Shown here: piece by piece, positions 1 to 10,846 of the stretch
Numbering within the stretch: position 1 is the stretch's first letter
Layout of the letters: each line of letters opens with the position of its first letter
Assembly (NCBI GenBank): GCA_032821775.1
Contig: JAVLRN010000007.1
Location: forward strand, 434,001-498,000
From: Sanguinoderma infundibulare
Taxonomy: Eukaryota > Basidiomycota > Agaricomycetes > Polyporales > Polyporaceae
DNA length: 64,000 nt
Direction of reading: 5' to 3'
Translations under genes and position numbers: made by a program
Notes under the pieces: generated by a model
What the model was told of the DNA's origin: nothing
Database searches by the model: none
What the model saw: the letters and a program-made list of their open reading frames with translations, nothing else

Positions 1-21
1 GCCTAGCTCGATGAGCGTGAC
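1..21 (-). pseudogene. SDR last-exon scrap, inverted (window edge)
   Basis: The first bases, read on the minus strand, match the start of the last exon of the SDR gene at 56419 (VTLIE...). The same scrap lies at the same place beside MFS copy E (61985-62079). Only the inner end of the scrap is inside the window. Confidence 0.6.
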
Positions 22-124
22 CAAGCAAGGCGGCACGGGCGTGAGTTGTCCATTCGCAGTAAAGGGTATTCGCGCGGTATGGACTCATCGCCATAGCTGT
101 GATCTAGCTACCTGTATCTACTGG

Positions 125-1743
125 TTACACGCGGGCGAATATGTTGCAATTGACTCTGAACCTCGAGAAGAGTATCAGCAGCGACCCAAAAATTTGCAAC
201 CCGCCGCACAGGACGATCATGCCCGTGTACCTCCCATCATCTGCCTTCAACACCGCACCTGCTACAGGACCGCTAGCCAGGGATCTGTGATGCGCACGTT
301 AGAAAAAGAAGTCCGACCTCCCGTCTGCATGCGAAGAACACGCGACTCACGCAAAGGATTTGACGGTGTGCATGATGCCGATCCTCGTCCCGACCTTCTT
401 TATGTCCGATATTTGCGCGACGCACGGAATGCCCAAGGCAAAGAATGAGCCCACCAGGAAGCCATACATTGCCCCAAAGACGACGATGGGGATGAATGAG
501 TCGGCAAACGTCCAAACCGCGAGCACGAGGATGCCCGTGAGACACGCCGCAGGGGCTATGACGTTGAAACGGCCGACGGCGTCAGCCATCACAGCCCAAA
601 CGACTTGGCCTACGAGGGTGCCTATGTTCGGCGCAGAGACGATGTAAAATGCGGTCGAGGAAGGAACGCCCTTGGAGACGGCGTAGCTGGAAAGATATAT
701 TAACGGCATGTTCTGCGCTGAAACGACGAAGAATGTGTAATCAGTTAGGTGGCTACCATTAGTATGCCGCAAAACACCAATACGCCTACTTACCGAGATC
801 GATGAAGAAGCACCCTGTGACGAATAGCATGAATGGCAAATCGCGCAGGCTCTTCGTCATTGTCGGAAGCGAAGAGATGGCACGCGCGGCTTCCGACCTG
901 GCACTGGGGGTTATACGGTCATGTTCCCGATGGAACACAACACGAGCTGCAAAAGTGCTAAAGCGCGGAGCGTCCATCCGAAGCCGATGCGTGCAAACAG
1001 ATCGCGGGCCGCAATTGGGAACACCAACCCTCCTGGGGCAAGCGCGTTCGGCCAGGTAAGACACACGAGGTCGAAGACAGAACTAACATACGGTCCAACT
1101 CACCTGCGGACAGACTTGTAGATACGGTTCCCACAGCGGCGGCCCGGCGTTCTTGAAATGTGTAGAAATGGACGCCATTATAGGATAAAATCTGCCGCGA
1201 CGGTCAGGGGATGTAAGAGCGAAAGGGATGTGAAGACGACTTACAGCATCCCATACGCCAAGCCCGCGAGGAAGCCTTGGAGGAGGAGGAACTGGTAGAA
1301 CCTGGTACAGACGCTGGTGACCATGGTGCTGAGGACGAGCAAGATGGACCCGGCGATCAACGTTGCATGTGGACCGTATGTGTCGAAGGGGCGACCCCAA
1401 ACGATCCCCTTCAAAAAGAGTACACATCGTCAGCTGCATGGTGAACCGAGGAGCCGGGGAGATGTACAGAGAAGTTATACGTGCAATATTGCAGGGAGGC
1501 AATCCACGAGATGGTCGCGGGAGAGACACGGCTGAGCTGGTGCTTGGAGTAGTATGTCTCGAAAACGCCGAATGCAATCATCGGTCCGCAAGCGAAGAGC
1601 ATGAGAACACCTCCGAAGACAGTAAGCCAGGCCTTGAGCCCGCCGTCTGGGAATGTATGGTCGTCCCACTGGACTGTCAAATTCTGGACACCAATGCCAG
1701 ATGCGGAGGATGTCTCTTCCTTCCGGTGCAAAGATGAGTCCAT
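125..1743 (-). pseudogene. MFS monocarboxylate transporter-like, copy A (broken)
   Basis: Six exons match the intact copy E at 62183-63826 in order and boundary. The N-terminal part has the DGGLKAW element typical of fungal MCT-like MFS proteins before helix 1, and the last exon ends near 125. Three differences from copy E are lesions. A 30-nt in-frame loss removes ten codons just after the start, although an ATG is preserved. One nucleotide is missing in exon 3 near 1150, right after the STHFK motif. A 10-nt loss in exon 4 near 920 causes a frameshift and an immediate TAA. Exon 5 (about 347-760) and exon 6 (125-284) are still open. I call it a pseudogene; a short N-terminal product could still be made. 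Confidence 0.85.
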
Positions 1744-2597
1744 GGGTGGGCGTTGAACGGTGGTCTAGCTTGTGAGTCCGGGGCAACGAAGACAAGGGGA
1801 TCTGAGAGGGTTCACGAAGCGGGCTTGACTGGTTAAATAGCAGCCTCTATCTAGAATCTGATAGAAACAGATACGTACACCTGATCCCATGAGAGGGGCA
1901 GAATTGAGGATTATTGCCTGGTGGCCTGATATGGATGGGCTGGGACTGAAGAGAGCGCATCACGGGGAAGCTCGTTCGACGGGGAAGGTACCGTGCCTGC
2001 TGCATGAAGAGTTGAGTTGATTTTTGTAGCCCGCGCAGGATGTATTAAAGTGGCAAGGCGACTGGCTGCCACCACTCTGACCTCCGGATCTGGTGGCCCA
2101 CGGGTCGAAGTGCGGGGACGGTGTTTTGCGCCAATTTGTAGCGTACATAGGGTCTGGACTTCTCTGGGCAGATCAAAGACGTGTTGGGATGTCCTTACCG
2201 GACGACTGCTCCGAGAGAGACGTGCCAGACGAAGAAGATCAGAGGTGAAAACTTCAACCGACAATGTTCAAGTGGTATACGTAGATGAACTAGTCGATTT
2301 GGAAAGCATGACGCCGCAAAGTCAAGCACTCAGAATGGTTGGATCCTAATGCATGCCTCGCTATGTCTGCAATCAGAACGAGGAAATAATGGGGGTCACC
2401 GGGGGGCGTACCCAGTCAGGATGATATGAGTAGCCGTGTCTGTTTACTCACGACTTCAAATTGTCGCTCGCACAGAGCCATAATTTCGATGTTTGATGAG
2501 CGGTGAGTACCGAGTTGGTGACCCATGAGGGCGGAGTATGGATGAACTACGCACAAGGAGACAGAGGTGTGGAAAAAGCATCACAGGCTGCAGTGCA
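1744..2597. other. Intergenic, no gene seen
   Basis: Divergent flank between MFS copy A and the tRNA gene. The part up to 1912 repeats upstream of MFS copy E, including a TTAAATAG box near 1832 that could serve as its TATA element. Open frames here have no recognisable motif or splice pattern. Confidence 0.5.
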
Positions 2598-2669
2598 TTC
2601 CGACACGGGGAATCGAACCCCGGGCTATCGCGTGAGAGGCGACAATGTTAGCCACGACACCATATCGGA
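2598..2669 (-). tRNA. tRNA-Glu (anticodon CTC)
   Basis: The minus strand folds as a 72-nt tRNA. It has a 7-bp acceptor stem (TCCGATA with TGTCGGA, one G-T pair), a 4-bp D stem and a 5-bp anticodon stem with loop CTCTCAC. The T arm has five G-C or C-G pairs around the TTCGATT loop. The anticodon is CTC, flanked by the conserved T33 and A37, and acceptor bases resemble other fungal tRNA-Glu genes. No intron is needed. Confidence 0.93.
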
Positions 2670-2843
2670 CCATGATCTCTACTGAACTAAATTACTATGT
2701 ATTATGTCAATCATTGTTCCATCTAATTCACCTCGAGAGCTCTTACTAGACTTGCGCAGCTGCCTGCTGGAGTCGAGTCCCGACCCCTCCCTCTATTTCT
2801 TTCCAATCGCACTCAGTGTCTCGTTCTCATTGCCCACCTGACG

Positions 2844-3576
2844 ATGATCCGTTTCATCCTCGTGCAGGTCGGTCACCGCTCGAATTGTAACATCCATCGA
2901 AAGCTGAACCAACACACTAGAATCGTCAAGGCAAGACGCGTCTCTCCAAATGGTACATTCCTTATGACGACGATGAGAAGGTCCGCCGCCTTCCACAATG
3001 CACGGTCAAGACCCGGAGCTGACGAGGGGTGGGTGTGGATGCACAAGGTGCGGCTGAGGGGGGAGGTGCATCGCTTGGTCGCGCCGAGGGACCAGAAGTA
3101 CCAGTCCAACTTTGTCGAGGTGCGCATATATCCATCGTATGAAGTCTGAAAGCGCCGCCGACCTATCTTGTTGGTTCAGTTCCGGAACCACAAGGTCGTG
3201 TACCGCCGGTACGCGGGCCTGTTCTTCTGCATCTGCGTGGACGCGAACGACAACGAGCTCGCGTACCTCGAGGCGATCCACCTCTTCGTGGAAGTGCTCG
3301 GTACGTCAGACCTCTCATCCTTTGTTGGCCATCTGCTGCGTGCGGGCGTTGATGGGTCCTTCCCGTTTCAGACACGTTCTTCGATAACGTCTGTGAGCTC
3401 GACTTGGTGTTCAACTTCTACAAGGTATGGTTCGTCCTTCCTGTGCGTGCTTGTGTTCTATGAACTCCGGATAGGTGTATGCCATCCTGGACGAAGTCTT
3501 CTTGGCGGGGGAGATCGAAGAGACGAGTAAGGATGTTGTTCTAGCAAGACTGGAGCAGCTGGAGAAACTCGAATGA
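2844..3576 (+). CDS. APS2: AP-2 complex sigma subunit (small adaptin)
   Basis: Six exons (2844-2867, 2921-2980, 3048-3119, 3180-3300, 3372-3424, 3475-3576) join in frame to a 143-residue protein, the usual length of sigma-2 adaptin. The sequence opens MIRFILVQ, followed by the [45 protein letters not shown] and [14 protein letters not shown] blocks, which are nearly invariant in this family. It is the small subunit of the AP-2 clathrin adaptor. With the alpha subunit it forms the pocket for dileucine cargo signals at the plasma membrane during endocytosis. All introns are short GT-AG. This is a single-copy housekeeping gene and anchors this side of the window as ordinary host DNA. Confidence 0.97.
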
Positions 3577-4264
3577 CCGACGGCGACTCCGCTGCGTCGC
3601 TCCGAGATAATCAACTTCGCGATATTGTGCTCATTCCAGTTTCGTATGCCGTGGTGACCTAGAGCTGGGTGCAGGCGGGGTGCTAAATTAAGCACTTATT
3701 TTGCGCGTCGTCTCCCTGTAAACAATCCCCCGTTGATTGTCAGATACTAGTTTGCATTTCTCCGCACGGCCGTACATTTCCCATTGTCAATTGCCAGCAA
3801 GACAAGAAAGCAAAAATTGAAAGGCATGGCAGATTTCCTGGAATATTGTACGCTCGTGCTAATGACATTCAGCCAGCTCAGCGCGTTGAAGACAAACCTA
3901 CCGTCGTAAGCGCTTGCCCGCGAAAGAGATTGTGAACCGAGTTATGGCGGAGAACCTGTCCACGTTTGCCAGGTTTGGGTATCACATTTCCACTTTCGTC
4001 AGCGATCGACAGAAGACAGGCCGACGGTACCGAATGTGTAGTGGTTGACATTCCGTCCCCCCGCCTCTTGCCCCAACAACAAATCTCCCCGCGCCTCCCT
4101 ACTCACCACTCTTTCCACCTCATCGCTCTCCTCCTCCGAGCTCTCCCTCGTCACACCAACTCCCTCGTTCTCGCTCTCCCTTCGACGCCCTCATCCTCGT
4201 AGTTCAAAGTTCCTCTCATCCAACTGAGCATCGACCTCCTGCCGGCCTGCATTTGACAGCGAAA
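3577..4264. other. Intergenic / promoter region of the coiled-coil gene
   Basis: It holds the 3' flank of the AP-2 sigma gene and the 5' flank of the next gene. From about 4060 to 4230 the plus strand is strongly pyrimidine-rich (CT runs), which is common just upstream of start codons of highly transcribed fungal genes. No other gene is seen. Confidence 0.5.
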
Positions 4265-5910
4265 ATGGGTTCTCTCGCCAACGACGTTCGCGACATCGTC
4301 TCGACTCCCGTCATCCTCCTCTTCATCCTCTTCAACGTCTCCGCCCACCCTTGGTTCTGGATCTACCTCAGCATCTTCCTCTTCTCCGCCTTCGTCTACA
4401 AGACCGCCACGTTCGATGTTCATATCGGCATCGAGGTCGTCTTCGGCACGTTCAACACCCCGCCGCCGTACTTTGCGCTGGAGTTGTCGGTCTGGTTGCA
4501 CGAATGGGCTGTCAACGTGGGCATTCCGTTTCCGCCAAGATCTCACTCTCGTGCTGATGATCTACGTTGTAGGTCGTCGACGTCCTGGACTACATCGTCT
4601 TCCTCCTGTCCCTGGACCGTGGCGCTGACCGCGTTGCAGTCAAAGGCTTCCCTGCGGCACAAGAGAAGCTCACTGTCGAGGATGCTGACACTACCACCAT
4701 GGTCTCTGCCAAGGACGACCAGACCGCCGATGTTGTTGCAGAGAAGGACGCTGCTATCGCCCGTGCTGACGCTATGGCCAACGAGAACCAGGCGGTTGTC
4801 GCGAGGAACAAGGAGCTCGAGGCTACGACGAAGATCCTCTCCGTGAGTGGATTCAGCATCATGATGGGCGAAGCTGATGTTAGTGGTGTAGGAAAAGCTG
4901 CACATGAGCGAGATGAACGTCATGTACTTGGAGGAGCAGCTCGCTATGAAGACGGAATCGCAGAACGAGATTCTCGAGGAGATGGATAAGATGGAAGTGC
5001 GTCGTTTCTTTTCGATCGCCGCATATGCTCATGGTTAACCGCGTTGACAGGACGACCTCGAGACCACGAAGGCCAAGCTGCACACGAGCGAGGCCACTGT
5101 GAAACGTCTCGAGGATCAGCTTGCGGCGAAGACCGAGGTTCAGGACTCGGTGCGTGTCAGGTTTCAATCGCCCCCCACGCGTACGGCTAAAGCACTTGAC
5201 AGGGAGAGCTTGAGGCTGGGAAGGCGGAGATCTGTGGACTTAAAGAGGAGCTGCACGCCAGCGAGATGAACGTTATCTCATTGGAGCAGCAAATCGCGCT
5301 CAAGACCGAGTCGCAGAACGAGATGCTCGACGGCATGGATGAACTCGAGGTGCGACTGACCAGTGCTAGCTGAACGCATTCCCTGACCTGACGCAACTCA
5401 CTCTTGTAGGACGAGCTGAAGGTGACAAAGAAACAGCTCAAGGAGGTCATCGCGCAGAAGAGTGCCGTCGAGGACGAGCTGTTCGAGGTCCGGGAGCTCG
5501 CTGCGAGCCAAGTCGCGCAGACGAGCGTGCGGGAGGCGAGCGACAAGAAGGTCATCGCACAGCAGGCCGCCGAGATCGCAAAGCTCAAGGAACAACTCGC
5601 CGAGGCCATCCGCACCGAGCCCATGCAGGCGAGCGAAGTCACCTTCAATCCGGCCAAACATACCGCCACTCGCAAGCCTGGTGGGCGACAACTGAACACG
5701 CCGCCGACTTCGCCGCGGAGCTCTGTGCTTTTTGGGACCTCAAAGGGATCGCTCACGACTCGGATGTCGAACGTCTCTCCGACCTCGTCCAAGTTCAAGC
5801 TGTCTTCTATCCGGATCCCGTCGCGCCGCGGAAGTGTCGCCGAATCTCCTGCGAACACTTCCTCTGTTCGTGGGGGCCGTTCCTCGCCCAACCAAGTCGA
5901 CAAAGCCTAG
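4265..5910 (+). CDS. Membrane-anchored coiled-coil protein with repeated exons, function unknown
   Basis: Six exons (4265-4516, 4573-4842, 4892-4996, 5051-5149, 5203-5349, 5410-5910) give 457 residues, with every intron between whole codons. The N-terminal ~100 residues hold two or three hydrophobic segments (about 14-50 and 85-97). The middle (about 115-350) is a heptad-rich coiled coil. Exons 3 and 5 encode related modules (SEMNV...LEEQL/LEQQI...KTESQNE), and exon 4 a shorter version, so the rod grew by exon duplication. The tail (from about 375) is Ser/Pro/Arg-rich and probably disordered. I do not recognise a named family; a membrane tether or organelle scaffold is a guess. The GTG-starting introns (GTGGGC, GTGAGT, GTGCGT) were chosen because they keep one frame throughout. 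Confidence 0.8.
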
Positions 5911-6469
5911 GCTCCGGTCGACATTCGGGGACACTCGCATAACCCTAGCGACGGCACAATCCTTACTGATTCAAGACCTCAAGATGGGATCCCTCAAGAC
6001 TCAGCGTTCAGCGCGAAGCCTTCCCTCTTCTGTCTGCCTCTGAAGATCTGATGACTAGTATCTGACCGCATCGTCTGCTCCTTGGATCTCTTACTCATGG
6101 ACTCGGTTTCTTGGGATTATTACTCATACGGGCTCGGGGCTTGGTTCTCTACCACCAATGCCCACTGATCTGTCTCCTTATCTATTTCAATAAATCCTTA
6201 ATGGATACTCCAACACACCGTGTGGCACACCTGCTAGCCTGAGGGGTGATGTTGCAGAATTCGATTGTTGTGACTCGGAGTACTCGATGATTGGCGATGC
6301 AGGATATTTAAAGTCCCCGTAGCGCCAATACCAAATTATCGTCGGCGTCTACGATATCTTGCTTCCAATCCACCACCCTGGGCACAATTCGACGGGAGGA
6401 TTGTCAAACCGGCAGTTCTCCGTCTAGCTATCGTCAGCTAGCGCACCTGGCTCCATTTTCTGCGGGAAA
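5911..6469. other. Intergenic, no gene seen
   Basis: 3' flank of the coiled-coil gene and 5' flank of the first F-box gene. There is no convincing open frame, RNA fold or repeat. Confidence 0.5.
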
Positions 6470-8397
6470 ATGGGCGCTGACTCTAGTACCGCGGAGATTA
6501 CATCGTACACCGCACCCTATCGCAAGGCAGGTCATCCAGGGATCCACGACTTGCCAGCAGACGTCTTAGTTCCCATATTCTTATTCCTTAACGGCAGGGA
6601 CGTTACAATATGCATCAGAGTGAGTGCATCCCTCCTCCGACTTTCTCCAGCATCCGCTAACTGGTGACCAGGTCTGCCGCTACTTCGCGGAGGTGATCCG
6701 CTCTGATCTCTACCTGCGGTACAGGATCGAGCTGTCTCTCAGCGGCATGGTGGATGGAAACTCCAAAGTTCTTTCCATCGCGGAGAGGATGGGGCGCCTG
6801 CATCAGTACTCCTCGAAATATCTCAGCGGGAGCTTTGACGTCGAAGACGTCAGCGCGTCTTCGGAGATGTTTCCGTTCGGGTGGTACTCTTTCTCGGCGG
6901 GTAGCACATCCTTCATGTACCGGAATTTCAACCAGACGGAGGGCATGACATTCCAAGTTACCATCTTCTCGCCAGGGTCTGCGCAAGCTGGAATCAAGTC
7001 GCAACGCTGGCTGGTACCCGTTGGTCCCCATGGTTCGAACGGTGTTGTCATACGCTACGCGACAGACATCGCACAAGATCTGCTTGTGGCAGCGACCGGC
7101 TACCGTCCACATCCTCCCGAGTCACAGTGCGTGTTTTTCCGTTGATATGTAGCCATAACCGAATTAGATCTGTTGATGTCGTGCTTGACACCTTTTAGCT
7201 TTATTGGGTTGCATTTCTATTCGCTCAGCTGCACGAGAAGTATCCCTGTGGCACACCCGGCGGCAAGGTCACCTTGCATGCTGTTCCCTCTGCCAGATCG
7301 ATTGCATAATAACTACCCGCTGGTATCTGTTTCCCAGCTATACATCGCGGGACAGTACGTCCTCTGGCAACTCAGCGTCAACTCCGACCACAACGTGGAA
7401 GAACATGTGATCGAAGTATGTAACTGGAAAACCGGACAAGTAATGTCGGTGAGTCCGCCGCTTCCTCTTTCATCTAAATCCAAGTCTACCAGCGCTGATT
7501 GCTCTACGCTAATGATCGCGTAATTTAGCGAATGGATTCAAGACACCAGTGAGGGTGTTCAGCCCACTAGACGACACCTACCTTCTCGTGGACTCGTTGG
7601 ATTCGTCTGGCCTCGAGGTCTACCGTTTTGTTCCGACCCTCTCAGACCGCAGCCTTGTCTGCACCCTACAACTTCCCCTTGAGGACGACCTTGAAGCGCT
7701 CCATATCTCCGCGAACGCACCCCCGACGTCGCACATGGAAGGCCACTTCCGTACCGACCTGGCGCTATCGATGGTTGTGGTCAAAATTTCCCCCTTACCA
7801 GAACACGAGTGTCTCCTCATCCCACTCTCGACGATCCACTCCCAGATCCACAAGACCGAATGGCAATCCACAGACGGCGGTCGGCAGGATCCTGTTCCTT
7901 GGGATGACTGGGGCTCCCCCGGATGCCTGCGCCTGCGCCTGCGCGGCACGGCCCGAATCCTGCAATTTACCCCCTTCGGCTTGCGGCTGCCGGTGTTCGT
8001 GCTCGACAGCGCCGACTCCAAGAGCGCGTCGGTGTACGTCTTCGACGTCAATCCTCTCGCCGCGAGGTACGCGAAGCACACTGGCCAGGGTCTGCCTGAG
8101 GAGTCGGAGACCAGTACCGTCGTGGAAGACATCGATGCAGTCTTACCTGGACTCGTCGATCCTACATGCGCTTCGATCCCGTATGTTGTGTATCGCGTCA
8201 AGGTGCCCCATCCACCGGGGAAGTTGTGGCATGAGAATGCAGCCCAGGGTGTGGTGATGAGCGACGGCGGGTTTACGATCGTTGTGAGTGCCAGATTCTG
8301 CGTGTCATGACCGGGAGGAAAGGAATGTTGACAGTCTTTGCAGCTTCATAGTGACTTCTGGCGTGGCGCGTACTTGTGTCAGGCATGGACGGTCTGA
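6470..8397 (+). CDS. F-box protein (agaricomycete type)
   Basis: Five exons (6470-6619, 6672-7126, 7199-7448, 7543-8283, 8344-8397) give 549 residues. An F-box-like motif runs from about residue 28 (LPADVLVPIFLFL...CRYFAEVIRSDLYLRYRIEL). This arrangement is very common in expanded agaricomycete F-box families, where the F-box is expected to bind Skp1 and the rest to bind a substrate of an SCF ubiquitin ligase. The remaining ~450 residues are probably a beta-rich substrate domain; no repeat is clear. The last short exon ends in QAWTV, as in the paralogue at 8967. The acceptor of exon 4 at 7543 is the least certain junction: an earlier AG near 7530 would bring an early stop. Confidence 0.82.
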
Positions 8398-8966
8398 TCT
8401 CGGCCATAGAGACGGTACGGAGGGGATGTGCGGGGAGCTTCAAGTTGTTAGCTGTCGTGCGCGTATATATTCTTCCGGAAGCCATATTCACTCGCGACGC
8501 CACGAGAACGTTATCTGGGTGTTACAGGTATCTTCAGGCTGTCCCCCTGTGACCTGTCCTCAAACGCGAGCCATGTAGCCTCGGGAAAGCGCGCTATGTC
8601 GCACCAATTGGCCTGTTCCAAACATCGAAGCTACCGCCGCTGCCAGTGGCCACTGTGTGATAATGAGCTTGTTCGGTGTGGGCGAATCGCTGAGTGAAGC
8701 ATCACCTTTGGTGGTGGCTATCCCTGCGTGATTATTACTCTTCCATCCTGTGGTGCATTTCCTAATTCATGTGGTGACGTTGCTGGTGATGGAACCGAGG
8801 AGAATGGTCTGCGACCTCGCCTCGCCACCAGCGTTTATGTCCTCGGCATTCGCCGCCTGCAGCCACAACAAGGCCTGCACTCGTCCACGTCACACTTTCG
8901 AATTCGTACCATATACCTCCCTTGCAGATTTTTCCTCGCTTCAGACGCTGCTACCCTCTATAGAAG
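8398..8966. other. Intergenic between F-box paralogues
   Basis: Separates the intact F-box gene from its damaged tandem copy. Only short open frames without motif are present. Confidence 0.45.
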
Positions 8967-10846
8967 ATGGGCACTCGTATCATCGCACCACACCATCTCG
9001 GAATATGTGACCTGTCCCAAGACGTCCTGGTTCTCACTTTCTCGTGGCTCGACGGTCAAGATCTCATACAATGCATCAGGGTGCGTTCTTTTCTTCCTGC
9101 GGATGACTGTGCTGAGCTTTCTATAAACTGACCTTTAGGTATGCCGCTACTTTGCGGAGCTGATCCGCACCGATCTCTACCTGCAGTACAAGATCAAGCT
9201 TGCCCTCAACGGTATGATCGATGGAGACTCCCGCACCCTCTCCGTTTCCGAGAGGATGGAGCGTCTCCAGGTGTACTCCTCCAAGTTTCGTAGTGGTGCA
9301 TTTGCGCGTGAAGACATTGACATGCGCCAGGATCAATCCCCTCAAGACGTTTCGCGGTGTGACGACCAGCAGGACTGTGCGAGCGGCCTCGCCGCCTACC
9401 TGCTGAAAACACCGGATGGGTTCCTCCTTTCTCTCTTCTCTCCAGGATCTCAGCAAGCTGGTATACAATTCCAACGCTGGCTGGTTCCTGTCAACACATG
9501 GGCCGGGGGTTCATTTTGCGGGCGATGTGCCGTAGATGTAGCACACGGCCTGGTTTTGTCTGAGCCGGCGACACAGGACAGGTCCGTGGCGCTAGGATTT
9601 CGTCCACCAACTTTATAAGCTAATCAGTCCCCTCTAGATTTGAACTTCTGGAGGTCGATTTCGACGCGCTAAGCAGCGGGAAAACCGTTCCGATCTCATA
9701 CCGGGTCACTGCCGCTGGCGTACCGTCGAGAGAAATCCTCCTCATGGATGGCCTTCTGCCTGTGCCGACGATGCTCCAGAAGTTGCGGATCGTTGGGCAG
9801 CTTGTTATTTTCGTTTTTCGTGTAGACTACGGTCATGACGCTGACCAGGTTATCAAAGTCTTTAACTGGACAACTGAACAGGTGATATGGGTGCGTGGCT
9901 TGCTCCCTCTTTCTTCTGCATCTGTCGAATAATTTTCATTTGATCCAGCGAAAAGCGTTCAGAATACGCTTCCTCACGTTCATTGGGAATTGGTTGGTGT
10001 CGGAGCCACTGGATGACAACTACTTGCTCGCGGGCGGGTTGAAATCGCAGTCCATCGACATCTATCGCTACGCTCCGCCATCCTCAGATCGCCCTGTGTG
10101 CAAACTGCAATTGCCCTGCAGCCACGCTGAGACCATCTCGACTGCCCGGATCTATCTCAGCATGCCTACGTCCCCATCTGCAAGTCCCTTCCTTGCGGAT
10201 CCATCGCTTTCCATGGTCGTCGTCGAGTTCGTCACCCTCAACAAAATTTTCCAGTCAGTCAAAAAGTCCATCCTCCTCATCCCCTGCGCCACAATCTACG
10301 CCAATATCCGCGCTGCGGAAGCCCAATCTGGAGACAGCAATACAGGGACGGAAGCAGAGCGGGTTGTACCTTGGGAAGACTGGGGCCCCAGCGGATCTCT
10401 GCAGCTCCACGTGAGGTACAACCGCGGCTATTCCCTACCATTCGGATCATGATATCCCCTGTTCGTGCTCGAATCAGAGCACCCAGACGGCAGCCGGGCA
10501 TCGACGTACATCTTCGACGTCAACCCTCTCGCGGCCAGATACACGAAACACGTCCTCCATGCGGAGTGTGAACAACCGGAGAACGCTGCGATTGTCTGGG
10601 ACATAGATGAAGTCCTGCCGGGAGTGGTCGACCCCCAGTGCTCGATCCCATACGTTGTGTATAGGGTCAAAATGGAGTATCCCCCAGAGGCTGAAGACAT
10701 GAAGACCAATGGGCCTGAGCGGGTTCATGGTCGTCGTGAGTACTTCTCCATATTCGTCACTGTCTGATCACAGAGGATCTGAGCGTCGTTTACTACAGTC
10801 TAAACCTGATCTCAGGCAGTGCAAGCTCCAAGCGTGGACGGTATGA
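8967..10846 (+). pseudogene. F-box protein paralogue with nonsense codon
   Basis: It has the same exon plan as the gene at 6470: 8967-9080, 9139-9581, 9638-9890, a long exon from 9949, and a last exon 10820-10846 that again ends QAWTV. The F-box segment (LSQDVLVLTFSWL...VCRYFAELIRTDLYLQYKI) is well kept. In the long exon an in-frame TGA at 10450-10452 interrupts a frame that continues with the conserved FDVNPLAARYTKH block. Near 10706 a one-base shift is needed to reach the last donor. Removing the TGA by splicing 10411-10479 would be in frame but would delete conserved residues. It is a recent tandem duplicate that is probably inactive. Confidence 0.8.

Larger units (their letters stand above)
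1..1912. repeat. Segmental duplication, left copy
   Basis: This stretch aligns with 62060 to the right end of the window (64000) with only scattered substitutions and small indels. It carries the same inverted SDR exon scrap, the same MFS gene and the same 5' flank. The match already runs at base 1 and still runs at base 64000, so both true ends lie outside what can be seen on the left copy's outer side and the right copy's outer side. By eye identity is above 90 percent. Confidence 0.93.

Noticed and set aside
11..448. 145-codon plus frame at the left end, repeated at 62069
   Set aside because: Runs antisense to the last exons of MFS copies A and E; conserved only because the segment is duplicated.
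2740..2790. Second tRNA candidate near GAGTCGAGTCCC
   Set aside because: No acceptor or anticodon stem can be formed; only a weak B-box resemblance.
10411..10479. Intron that would remove the TGA of the second F-box gene
   Set aside because: In frame with GT-AG ends but it deletes residues conserved in the intact paralogue and has no good branch point; kept only as a possibility in the findings.
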